Shown piece after piece: positions 1-5,261 of a stretch of 5,261 nt of DNA (position 1 is the first letter of the stretch; every line of letters begins with the position of its first letter). Origin of the DNA: Planctomycetota bacterium (GTDB lineage: Bacteria; Planctomycetota; Planctomycetia; Pirellulales; Pirellulaceae); assembly GCA_019347795.1 (NCBI GenBank), contig JAHWKS010000483.1, positions 1 through 5,261 on the forward strand, written 5' to 3'. Below the pieces are notes generated by a model. It was not told where the DNA came from. It saw only the letters and a program-made list of their open reading frames with translations, and did not search any database. The position numbers were made by a program, and so were the translations under genes.

Positions 1-865
1 ATCCAACCGCGACATCGTACTGGCGCCGTTGCATTGCGTCGCGGACGTAACGTACGGCGGTTTCCGCCAGCCGCCGCCGGTCTACCGTACTCCGCATATG
101 ATCGGCGAGCGCCGCCACCATGTGTCGGCGGACGAGGTCCAGGTCGATCGCAAACCGCTCATCCATCGCCTCTACGTAACGCTCCGCCAGGTCCAAACGG
201 CCGGCTTGAACAGCTAGCTCGTAGGCCTGGCGCAGGATCACGAACTGCGCATCGGGATCCTCGTCAAGCTGCTTGGCGTGCTCGTGAAGGTTTTCGGCAA
301 GCTTGGCTTGCTGCTCGGGCGAGTCAGCGCGATCAAAATCGGAGCGGAAAATTTCGCGAATAGTCGCCAGCTTTTTCTCGCGGACCTCCGCGTCCGGCGG
401 CGGCAGCTTCGTGTCTTGCGTAGCGAGAGAGGCGGATTCGCTCACACCGGGATTGGACGCCGAGTTCGTTGCGGCGACTGCCACGGAACCCGCGAACGGC
501 TTCAACGGCGACTCCGCCGGAGTCTCGGGCGGCGCCTGCTCCTGCGCGGGCGGCGTCGGAGCATCGGATGAACCGGCGTCCGCCGAACGGACGTCGCTTT
601 CCGTCACTTCGGCCGGTGGCGGCGCGTCGTCAGCGTCTGGTTCTTGCGACTCGGCTTCTTGCGATTCGACGTCCGCAACTGCCGATGCGGTTTTCGCCTT
701 TGCCGCTTCGCCTCCGAAGATCCCCAGCGGATCGCGCCCCCAGCCCCACCACAACGCTATCACCGCAATCGCGAGCCCTGCCGCGCCGCCCAGCACGACC
801 TTGGCCCCTTCAATCATCCCCGCGACGGCGGGGCTTTGCGAATCGCGTTTACGAGCCGGCGCCAC
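1..865 (-). CDS. Membrane-anchored protein with helical domain, 3'-truncated by window edge
   Basis: I do not recognise a function. The frame is open from a GTG at 865, or an ATG at 817, to base 2 without a stop, so the C-terminus lies outside the window. Numbering from the ATG: residues 7-26 form one hydrophobic helix (VVLGGAAGLAIAVIALWWGW), followed by GRDPLGIFG. Residues 36-142 are a low-complexity acidic, Ala/Pro-rich linker, and residues 143-272 look all-helical and charged (EKKLATIREIFRSDF, then helices with Ala/Leu spacing). The anchor motif and the helical module resemble proteins I recall from planctomycetes; that is memory, not a search. The GTG is preferred because GGAG lies 7 bases upstream, while the ATG has only a GGGG run abutting it. 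The GTG adds 16 residues with a basic stretch (ARKR), suiting a cytoplasmic tail before the helix. The gene has its own candidate promoter and is probably independent of the oxidase operon. Confidence 0.75.
   Translation of the reverse strand, partial: MAPARKRDSQSPAVAGMIEGAKVVLGGAAGLAIAVIALWWGWGRDPLGIFGGEAAKAKTASAVADVESQEAESQEPDADDAPPPAEVTESDVRSADAGSSDAPTPPAQEQAPPETPAESPLKPFAGSVAVAATNSASNPGVSESASLATQDTKLPPPDAEVREKKLATIREIFRSDFDRADSPEQQAKLAENLHEHAKQLDEDPDAQFVILRQAYELAVQAGRLDLAERYVEAMDERFAIDLDLVRRHMVAALADHMRSTVDRRRLAETAVRYVRDAMQRRQYDVAVG
641..670 (-). repeat. Two-copy 15-base imperfect tandem repeat in the linker of the leftmost gene
   Basis: On the plus strand, 641-655 and 656-670 match at 13 of 15 bases (TTCTTGCGACTCGGC and TTCTTGCGATTCGAC). 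Read on the minus strand this gives a doubled E-S-Q-E unit within the acidic linker. It looks like ordinary slippage expansion in a disordered region. Confidence 0.5.
818..833 (-). other. GC hairpin abutting the alternative ATG of the leftmost gene
   Basis: The minus strand reads CCCCGC-CGTC-GCGGGG, a perfect six-base-pair stem with a four-base loop, ending directly before the ATG at 817. It would bury the only purine run next to that ATG, which argues mildly for initiation at the GTG at 865. Inside a coding region it may have no role. Confidence 0.4.
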
Positions 866-877
866 TTCATTTCTCCC
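866..877 (-). promoter_or_regulatory. Ribosome binding site deciding the GTG start at 865
   Basis: The minus strand reads GGGAGAAATGAA then GTG. GGAG sits 7 bases before the GTG, near-ideal spacing. The ATG inside this stretch (870) is only 2 bases from the purine run and opens an 18-codon frame that ends at 814, so it is a poor alternative. Confidence 0.5.
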
Positions 878-907
878 ATCGGTAAGTCGCGACGAATGAC
901 CCGGCTC

Positions 908-936
908 ATTATGCGATAGAGGAGCAACGGCGGCAA
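908..936 (-). promoter_or_regulatory. Candidate sigma70-like promoter for the leftmost gene
   Basis: On the minus strand, TTGCCG (931-936, four of six to TTGACA) and CATAAT (908-913, five of six to TATAAT) are separated by exactly 17 bases. Transcription would start near 901, giving a leader of about 35 bases before the GTG at 865. It lies in the only intergenic gap of the window (866-1022). It is called by eye from consensus and the host's promoter preferences are unknown. Confidence 0.35.
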
Positions 937-1004
937 TGAAGGCGCCTACGCGAAACCCTCGCCACTAGCACCTGGAATCCGCAGACAAGAACCGCAGCGA
1001 GCGC

Positions 1005-1031
1005 GTGCGCCGACGGTCGCCGTCAGCGCGC
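1005..1031 (-). terminator. GC-rich hairpin at the end of the oxidase operon
   Basis: An inner stem GACGG/CCGTC (1012-1016 with 1020-1024, loop TCG) continues past one mismatch into an outer stem pairing 1005-1010 with 1026-1031, which includes one G-T wobble. It overlaps the stop codon of the last operon gene. Downstream on the minus strand there is no real T-run, only GGTTCTTGT, so intrinsic termination would be weak. It may instead protect the 3' end. Confidence 0.3.
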
Positions 1032-1451
1032 GAGGTACTCTTCGGGCGGCGCAATCGCGTCGGGCTGCTCCTTCGCGAGGCGCACGAACTCATCGATGCA
1101 GGGGGGACAGCAGAACTCGTACTCCCGGCCGCCGATGATCCAGGTGCATTGCGGGTTGGCCTTGGTGCGGGTGATCGGGCAGAGCGGGTCGCCCGGTTGC
1201 GGATTGAAGTCGTGCCGGGCTCGGAACCCGCGGTAGCGGGCTGAGGGGGTTGCATCGCCGTTGGCGGCGATGTCGGCTTCGGTGTACGCGCCGGCGGGAG
1301 TGAAGTAGAGCGCGCGTTCCTCGTCGTCGGTGAAGGCGTGTTGCGGCATCGCATGTGCTGCGGGGTCGAGCCGGGCGGACCGCCAGATGCGATGCGCGAG
1401 CAGCCCGCAAAAAAGGACGGCGAGGAGCAGGAAGATCAGTTTCTCTCGCAT
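1023..1451 (-). CDS. Membrane-anchored Cys-rich (YHS/TRASH-like) protein, possible metal handling
   Basis: This encodes 142 residues. Residues 4-20 form one N-terminal hydrophobic helix (signal anchor); Phe precedes Cys15, so it is a poor lipobox. The body is polar and should be extracytoplasmic. Near the C-terminus are five cysteines: Cys91 (LCPIT), Cys102 (QCTW), then Cys114, Cys115 and Cys118 in EFCCPPCIDEF. A Cys pattern with an aromatic/Gly strand and a terminal CCPPC-x3-F resembles YHS/TRASH-type metal-binding modules. The family assignment is by eye. As the last gene of an oxidase operon it could bind or deliver copper, or maintain thiols for the CuA/CuB centres; both are inference. 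The ATG at 1451 is chosen because GAGG lies 6 bases upstream and the hydrophobic anchor begins there. The frame stays open upstream to 1574, but that part lies antiphase inside the cytochrome gene and is Arg/Pro-rich. The gap to the upstream stop is 14 bases. Confidence 0.82.
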   Translation of the reverse strand: MREKLIFLLLAVLFCGLLAHRIWRSARLDPAAHAMPQHAFTDDEERALYFTPAGAYTEADIAANGDATPSARYRGFRARHDFNPQPGDPLCPITRTKANPQCTWIIGGREYEFCCPPCIDEFVRLAKEQPDAIAPPEEYLAR

Positions 1452-1465
1452 CGCAGGCCTCGTGC

Positions 1466-1876
1466 TCAATCCAGGGAGTACAGGTAGGCGGCGATGTCGC
1501 GGGCGTCGCGCTCGCCGACGTTCAAATCGGGCATGGCGGTCCTCGGGTCCGCCTCCTGCGGGCTCTGGATCCACATGATGAGGTCCGGCGGGCTGTTGGG
1601 GAGCACTCCGGCGATGTAGACCTTCTCCCGCAGCTCATCCAGACGCGGCCCGACTTTGCCTGTGGCGCCGGGGGCGCCGGGAACGGTGTGGCAGGCGCCG
1701 CAGCCGTATTCGCGGATCAGCAGCCGCCCGCGATCGGCGTCGGCCACGGGAACGTGCCACTTCGCATCCAGGGGGAAGGTGCGCATGCCGCGCCACGTGA
1801 GATGGAAGCCCACCACCAGCGCCAGCGCGAGAAACAGCGACGTAATCTCGAAGTACATCTTCAACGCTGCTTTCAC
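1466..1876 (-). CDS. Membrane-anchored class I cytochrome c
   Basis: This encodes 136 residues. A hydrophobic anchor spans about residues 10-27 (ITSLFLALALVVGFHL), followed by an extracytoplasmic domain. A single c-type heme site, CGACH, has Cys59, Cys62 and His63. GKVGPRLDEL follows, and Met115 in TAMPDLNV is the likely sixth ligand, with a C-terminal helix ending AAYLYSLD. This matches a small class I cytochrome c. It probably donates electrons to the adjacent oxidase as a tethered carrier, comparable to the cytochrome domain of caa3 oxidases, but it could also be a structural subunit. The GTG at 1876 is chosen: its GTGA overlaps the ctaG stop, and AAGGAGG lies 9 bases upstream. A longer frame from the GTG at 1903 and a shorter one from the ATG at 1858 lack such support. 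Confidence 0.9.
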   Translation of the reverse strand: MKAALKMYFEITSLFLALALVVGFHLTWRGMRTFPLDAKWHVPVADADRGRLLIREYGCGACHTVPGAPGATGKVGPRLDELREKVYIAGVLPNSPPDLIMWIQSPQEADPRTAMPDLNVGERDARDIAAYLYSLD

Positions 1877-2814
1877 GCGGAAGGCCCTCCTTGCATCGCC
1901 CACGAATGCCGCATCGTCGCCGTCTTCGGCTTTGCCCCTTCACCAGCGAGCCAGGCGCCGAAAACCGCCGCCGCGACGATTGGATACACCAGGCACGCCG
2001 GGACCCACATGATCAGCCCCGCCAACTGCTGGTCCTCCAGCGGCGAGAGCCCAAAGGCGGCCGTCGTCTCCGCGTAATCGGCGTACCACGCCCGCGGCGA
2101 AAGGGCCATGAAGACTCCCAACACGGAGGCGTGCAGCGAAGTGGTGAAGAGGTAGAGCGTCGCCGCGACCGGATGCAGCCGGCGCCGGCTGAGCGGGTCG
2201 AGCACGAGCCGCCAGAAGAAACACGCCGCCGCGAAGAAACTAAAATGCTGCGCGTCATGCACGAGCGGGTCCCGCAGTGCGGCGTGATAGAGAAGCGGCA
2301 AATGCCACGCCCAAAGCGTCACCGCGTACAACGCCCAAACCACCGCCGGCCGCCAGAGCCAATCGGCCGCGAGCGGCGTCCGCTCGATGCAGCCGCGCCA
2401 GTCGCGCGGCAATCCCCACGCGATCACCAGCGCGGGCGAGCCGAGCACAAACAGCGGCGCGGCAAGGAGCATCAGCGCCATGTGTTGCACCATGTGCGCC
2501 GACGAAAGCTCCTCGCTGAGGGCGTCCAGCGGCGAAACGAGGACCAGCAGCAAAATGATCACGGACAAGAGCCAAGCCCCCGCGTGCAAACGCGACACGC
2601 CGCGTCCCGCGCCCGCGCGTCGCCACAAGCGAATTAATCCACGGCCGTAGATCGACCCCAGCACAACGAGATTGAACAGCACGAAAACGTCCCCGTTCCA
2701 CGCCCACGGCCAGTTGTCGGGCGTAGCGCGCACGCCGCCATCGGCCCAGACCTTGGTAGGGCAGCCAAGCACGACGGCTGCGAGAAGGACCACGTGTTTG
2801 AGAGATCGAGTCAA
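1873..2814 (-). CDS. ctaG: Cytochrome c oxidase assembly factor CtaG (caa3 type)
   Basis: This encodes 313 residues of a polytopic membrane protein of the caa3_CtaG family (Bacillus CtaG type, unrelated to proteobacterial Cox11, which shares the name). The family is required for assembly of active caa3 oxidase, probably at the copper stage. Residues 1-25 look like a signal peptide with WADGG after it. Hydrophobic segments follow near 42-58, 79-95, 107-134, 156-178, 186-204, 217-237 and 264-289. Family-like histidine motifs are visible: HMVQH (107-111), WHLPLLYHAAL (170-180), HDAQHFSFF (186-194) and SLHASVLG (226-233). The downstream part LEDQQLAGLIMWVP (259-272) is also typical. The start is a TTG at 2814 whose TTGA overlaps the previous gene's stop. 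It has no clear Shine-Dalgarno, so coupling is likely; a GTG at 2793 is an alternative that would shorten the signal peptide. Confidence 0.92.
   Translation of the reverse strand: MTRSLKHVVLLAAVVLGCPTKVWADGGVRATPDNWPWAWNGDVFVLFNLVVLGSIYGRGLIRLWRRAGAGRGVSRLHAGAWLLSVIILLLVLVSPLDALSEELSSAHMVQHMALMLLAAPLFVLGSPALVIAWGLPRDWRGCIERTPLAADWLWRPAVVWALYAVTLWAWHLPLLYHAALRDPLVHDAQHFSFFAAACFFWRLVLDPLSRRRLHPVAATLYLFTTSLHASVLGVFMALSPRAWYADYAETTAAFGLSPLEDQQLAGLIMWVPACLVYPIVAAAVFGAWLAGEGAKPKTATMRHSWAMQGGPSA
1886..1892 (-). promoter_or_regulatory. Strong Shine-Dalgarno for the cytochrome c gene
   Basis: The minus strand carries AAGGAGG, 9 bases before the GTG at 1876 and inside the final codons of ctaG. It is the best ribosome binding site in the window and fixes the cytochrome start at the GTGA overlap instead of the in-frame GTG at 1903 or ATG at 1858. 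Confidence 0.65.
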
Positions 2815-3218
2815 CAGTGCTGCAGGTAGTAAAAGATCGGCACACTCTCAAAGACGATGACGAATGTGAAGGCCCCGTTCGCGATCACTCCCATCTGTGC
2901 GGCGTACTCGCGTCCGGTGAACTCCGGCGTCGGCTCCTCCGCGTCGCGAGGCGGGCGATTGCGGTGGGCGATCAGCGTCGCGCCGAGGGCGGCAACCACC
3001 ATCGCCACGCTCAGCGCGATGACGCTCCACGTCACCGCGGCGATTCCCAGGTACGAATACGCCGCCACGCGGCTTTCGCAGCCGAACTCCGAGAGCAGAT
3101 ACGCGCCCACCAGGTGCATCACCCACGCAATCGCCCCGCCGAACATTCCCCACCAGAACGGCCCTTCACGGCGCTGCGTGTATCGGCGCGGCTCGGAGGA
3201 TTGCGTCGCGGCGCTCAT
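2811..3218 (-). CDS. Small three-helix membrane protein of the oxidase operon, function unknown
   Basis: This encodes 135 residues. A polar N-terminus of about 20 residues, rich in Arg, precedes three predicted membrane helices near 21-45 (WGMFGGAIAWVMHLVGAYLL), 57-84 and 108-133. A charged loop at 85-107 contains PPRDAEEPTPEFTGREY. The first helix ends with HLVGAYLLSEFGC (His35, Glu44, Cys47), and the third carries FESVPIFYYLQHC at the C-terminus. It is not a recognisable subunit IV. Proteins of this size with a His...Glu..Cys first helix occur, as I recall, in other bacterial cox clusters without assigned function. An accessory subunit or assembly role is inferred from position only. The ATG at 3218 has GAGGA 5 bases upstream and lies 12 bases after the subunit III stop. 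The stop overlaps the ctaG TTG. Confidence 0.85.
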   Translation of the reverse strand: MSAATQSSEPRRYTQRREGPFWWGMFGGAIAWVMHLVGAYLLSEFGCESRVAAYSYLGIAAVTWSVIALSVAMVVAALGATLIAHRNRPPRDAEEPTPEFTGREYAAQMGVIANGAFTFVIVFESVPIFYYLQHC

Positions 3219-3230
3219 CCGGGTCCTCGA

Positions 3231-3764
3231 TCAAATCCAATGCGGCGAGAGATACAGCGTCGCGTACGCCAACACCGCCACCACCGCCGCGAAATACCAC
3301 AACATCCCGTTCATCTGCACGTGCAAAGCCAGCAGCATCCGCCAGTGGTCGATCACCTGCCACGAACGGACCAGACACGACGCTTCAAAAACCAGGCCCG
3401 TCAGGATCGTCAGGTCCAGCACGCCGCTCAGCGTGAAGAACACCGAGCCGTAGGCGTTGGTTCGATGGGTGAACTCCAGTTGCGTCAGGCTGTAAACCTG
3501 CAAAACGACGAAGGCGACGCCCAGCACGCACACCGCCCATAACCCGAAACGAAAGGCATTTCGCTTCTCCTGGCCGAACTCCTTCTCGCTAATGTAGTGA
3601 ACGACGGCGGCGATGGGGAGCAAGGCATAGATCGCGGCCGGGCGCCAAATCTCCGGAAGCGGCAAGCCCCCCTGCGGCCACTCTTCGGAGTACAGGCGGA
3701 TGTAGTAGTACGCATAGAACACGGTCAGGAACGCCGTGCCGAGGGAGACCAGGAAGAACAGCAT
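3231..3764 (-). CDS. Cytochrome c oxidase subunit III-like module (C-terminal part of a I+III fusion)
   Basis: This encodes 177 residues from the ATG at 3764, but similarity to subunit III-type sequence begins about 8 codons earlier in the same frame (SKSLGWWG, to about 3788), where no start codon is available. Five hydrophobic helices lie near residues 2-24, 41-57, 73-93, 105-130 and 142-172, ending LYLSPHWI, typical of subunit III. Canonical subunit III has seven helices; five match the shortened III-like part fused to subunit I in caa3 enzymes. Subunit III stabilises the catalytic core and proton uptake but carries no metal. The usual TGxHGxHV histidines are absent: the equivalent stretch reads LSGVLDLTILTGL (112-124). 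The ATG follows a G-run directly (GGGG then ATG), poorly spaced as a ribosome site. With the lost first-helix residues, this favours a frameshifted fusion gene over a separate gene. Confidence 0.85.
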   Translation of the reverse strand: MLFFLVSLGTAFLTVFYAYYYIRLYSEEWPQGGLPLPEIWRPAAIYALLPIAAVVHYISEKEFGQEKRNAFRFGLWAVCVLGVAFVVLQVYSLTQLEFTHRTNAYGSVFFTLSGVLDLTILTGLVFEASCLVRSWQVIDHWRMLLALHVQMNGMLWYFAAVVAVLAYATLYLSPHWI

Positions 3765-5261
3765 CCCCCACCAGCCGAGCGACTTGGATCGGCAGGCCCG
3801 TCTCCTCGGGGAGGGTGCTGGCCAGCAGCACCTGCTGATCGCGCCGCGTCGGCCAGAGCCAGACGATCACGGCCACCGCGGCCACCACCGCTCCCAGCCC
3901 CGTCAGCACGTGCCAGCGTGCGATCCCGCCGATCGAGGAGATGGTTACGCCGAACGCCGTCAGAAACGGCATATACGACGGCCCCGCCAAACGGGCGATC
4001 GCCTGCGGCTGACCGGTCAGGCCGTCGGTCAGCAAGGTAGCCCGCCACTCGGCAGGCCGCAGGTAGAGGGCGTCGGCGGCGCGCTCGGCCGCCTCGTTGC
4101 GGCGCTGCGGCTCGCCTTCCTCCCAGAGCGGGTGGCGGCTGTAGACCACCGGCAGACGCGGGAACATCGCCTTGACCGGCGGCGATTCGAGCGTCCACTC
4201 CAGCGAATCGCTCCCCCACGGGTTGTCGGGCGCCTTCTCGCCGCGGCGGAGCGAGTACAGCACATTCACGACGAACAGCACGAATCCCGTCGCCAGCACG
4301 AAGGCGCCCCCGGTGGCGATGAGGTTGTTCAGCTCCAGGCCGATTCCCGCCGGGAAGGTGTAAACCCGCCGCGGCATGCCGTCCAGCCCCAACATGTGCA
4401 TCGGGAAGAACGTGACGTTGAAGCCGATGAACAGCAGCCAAAAGCTCCACTTCCCCAGCCGCTCGCTGAGCATGCGGCCGGTGATCTTCGGCGCCCAGTA
4501 GTACATGCCTCCCAACGCGGGAAAGACGGCGCCGCCGATGAGCACGTAGTGGAAGTGCGCCACGAGAAAGAACGTGTCGTGCACCTGCCAGTCAAAAGGA
4601 ACCACGGCCACCATCACTCCCGTGAAGCCGCCGATCACAAAAATCACGATGAACCCCAGCACGTGCAAGAGCGGCGTGTGGAGCTTCGGCCGCCGCCCCC
4701 AGAGGCTGGCGATCCAGGCGAATACCTGCACCCCGCTGGCCACCGCGATCATCAGACTGGCGCCGGCGAAGAAGTAGAGCGACAACTCCGGCAGCCCCGT
4801 CGTGTACATATGATGGACCCACAGCCCAGAGCTGATGAAGCCGGTGCCGATGATCGCCACCACGATCAGCGTGTATCCCAGGATGCGGCGCGACGATGCG
4901 GAGACGATCATCGACACAATGCCCGTGGCCGGCAGGAAGATGATGTAAACCTCCGGGTGGCCGAAGAACCAGAACAGGTGCTGCCAGAGGAGGTGGTTGC
5001 CCCCTTTCTCGGTGTTGAAGAACTGGGTGCCGACGGCGTGGTCCATTTCGAGGAACAGCGTCGCCATGAGCAGCGTGGTGAAGGCGAACACGATCATTAC
5101 CGCGGTGACCAGCCAGGCCCAGGCGTAAAGCGGCATCTGGCCGAGCGTCATTCCCGGCGCCCGGAGCTTGACGATCGAGACGCACAGCTCGGCGCCGGCC
5201 GCGATTCCCGCCAGCTCGGCCATGCCCAGCCCCAGCGCCCAGAAGTCAATCGAGCGGGATG
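3589..5261 (-). CDS. ctaD: Cytochrome c oxidase subunit I, 5'-truncated by window edge and frameshifted near its 3' end
   Basis: This is the catalytic heme-copper oxidase subunit, reducing O2 to water and pumping protons. The frame is open from the window edge (first full codon 5259-5257), so the N-terminal helices, including the first heme a ligand and D-channel entrance, are missing. Counting residues from the Met at 5223: GHPEVY holds the CuB ligand His89, Glu91 (D-channel glutamate) and Tyr93 (cross-linked tyrosine). HHMYTTG gives CuB ligands His137 and His138. VHDTFFLVAHFHYV gives His215/Asp216 (Mg site), His223 (heme a3) and His225 (heme a). MPRR has Arg285/Arg286 near the propionates. 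The K-channel lysine position is Gln166 (SGVQVF). Two extra helices (416-432 and 438-457) follow the core, as in I+III fusions. Similarity ends around residue 478 (3790). The last 60-odd codons to the TAG at 3589 are Arg/Pro-rich antiphase reading of the subunit III module and are probably not native protein. Confidence 0.93.
   Translation of the reverse strand, partial: SRSIDFWALGLGMAELAGIAAGAELCVSIVKLRAPGMTLGQMPLYAWAWLVTAVMIVFAFTTLLMATLFLEMDHAVGTQFFNTEKGGNHLLWQHLFWFFGHPEVYIIFLPATGIVSMIVSASSRRILGYTLIVVAIIGTGFISSGLWVHHMYTTGLPELSLYFFAGASLMIAVASGVQVFAWIASLWGRRPKLHTPLLHVLGFIVIFVIGGFTGVMVAVVPFDWQVHDTFFLVAHFHYVLIGGAVFPALGGMYYWAPKITGRMLSERLGKWSFWLLFIGFNVTFFPMHMLGLDGMPRRVYTFPAGIGLELNNLIATGGAFVLATGFVLFVVNVLYSLRRGEKAPDNPWGSDSLEWTLESPPVKAMFPRLPVVYSRHPLWEEGEPQRRNEAAERAADALYLRPAEWRATLLTDGLTGQPQAIARLAGPSYMPFLTAFGVTISSIGGIARWHVLTGLGAVVAAVAVIVWLWPTRRDQQVLLASTLPEETGLPIQVARLVGDAVLPGLPRHGVPDRVLCVLLHPPVLRRVAAGGLAASGDLAPGRDLCLAPHRRRRSLH
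3785..3800 (-). other. Inferred frameshift site at the subunit I/III junction
   Basis: The subunit I frame reads sensibly to ETGLP, and the subunit III frame reads sensibly from SKSLGWWGM at 3788. They differ by +1 (an extra base, or two missing), so the change falls at about 3785-3800. There is no stop codon or evident slippery site that would suggest programmed frameshifting. A sequencing or assembly indel, or a real mutation, are the two simple explanations. Confidence 0.65.

Noticed and set aside
303..899. Plus-strand open frame of 198 codons, Ser/Ala-rich
   Set aside because: It is the antisense of the leftmost minus-strand gene, whose minus reading has a membrane anchor and helical domain. 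The plus reading is low-complexity with no recognisable domain.
814..909. 31-codon minus-strand ORF whose stop overlaps the ATG at 817 (possible leader peptide)
   Set aside because: It is short, has no clear ribosome site at 909, and lies only a few bases after the predicted transcript start. No attenuator-like codon run is seen.
1452..1574. 41-residue N-terminal extension of the Cys-rich protein
   Set aside because: It is Arg/Pro-rich, lies antiphase within the cytochrome gene, and precedes a clean signal anchor with its own GAGG site.
1355..2077. Plus-strand open frame of 240 codons
   Set aside because: It lies antisense to the cytochrome c and ctaG genes and has no domain. Long antisense frames are expected at this GC content.
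1891..2637. Plus-strand open frame of 248 codons, very Arg/Gln/Pro-rich
   Set aside because: It is antisense to ctaG. The composition is that of a GC-rich shadow frame, while the minus frame carries clear CtaG motifs.
2817..3542. Plus-strand open frame of 241 codons, Arg/His/Gln-rich
   Set aside because: It is antisense to the three-helix protein and subunit III module and has shadow-type composition.
3765..3771. G-run before the ATG at 3764 as the frameshift site or as a Shine-Dalgarno
   Set aside because: The conserved SLGWWG residues are already in the subunit III frame upstream of this run, so the shift must be earlier. As a ribosome site it touches the ATG, which is too close.
3725..4450. 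Minus-strand frame of 241 codons within subunit I
   Set aside because: It is an alternative frame of subunit I with Ala/Arg/Gly-rich composition; the catalytic motifs lie in the other frame.

Overview
This GC-rich window carries the downstream part of an aa3/caa3-type cytochrome c oxidase operon, followed by the start of an unrelated gene. Every supported gene lies on the minus strand, so transcription runs from high to low coordinates. The likely host is a member of the Planctomycetota. This is inferred from recalled family resemblance rather than a search: the leftmost protein has an N-terminal membrane anchor ending in a WGRDPLGI-like motif and a helical module I associate with planctomycetes, and the small cysteine-rich protein at 1023-1451 also resembles planctomycete proteins.

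Layout in the direction of transcription: (1) 5261 to about 3787, cytochrome c oxidase subunit I, missing its N-terminal part at the window edge. (2) 3788 to 3231, a subunit III-like module. It lies in a different frame from subunit I but looks like the C-terminal half of a subunit I+III fusion, so a frameshift is inferred near 3785-3800. (3) 3218-2811, a small three-helix membrane protein of unknown function. (4) 2814-1873, a CtaG (caa3-type) oxidase assembly factor. (5) 1876-1466, a membrane-anchored class I cytochrome c. (6) 1451-1023, a membrane-anchored protein with a C-terminal cysteine cluster of YHS/TRASH-like appearance, possibly metal-binding. Genes 3/4 and 4/5 overlap by four bases (TTGA and GTGA); the other spacings are 12-14 bases. 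This is a tightly packed, probably translationally coupled operon. A GC-rich hairpin overlaps the last stop codon.

After a 157-base gap holding a plausible sigma70-like promoter (908-936), a separate gene starts at 865 (GTG) or 817 (ATG) and runs off the left edge. It encodes a membrane-anchored protein with a long acidic, Pro/Ala-rich linker and a helical domain.

The oxidase genes together would build the enzyme: the catalytic I+III polypeptide, an assembly factor for copper-centre maturation, a tethered cytochrome c to feed electrons, and a cysteine-rich protein that could handle copper. Subunit II and the start of subunit I would lie beyond 5261. The two points most worth a second look are the frameshift at the I/III junction and a glutamine at the position normally held by the K-channel lysine of subunit I. 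I see no mobile element, CRISPR array, tRNA or rRNA. No stretch over 300 bases lacks a gene.
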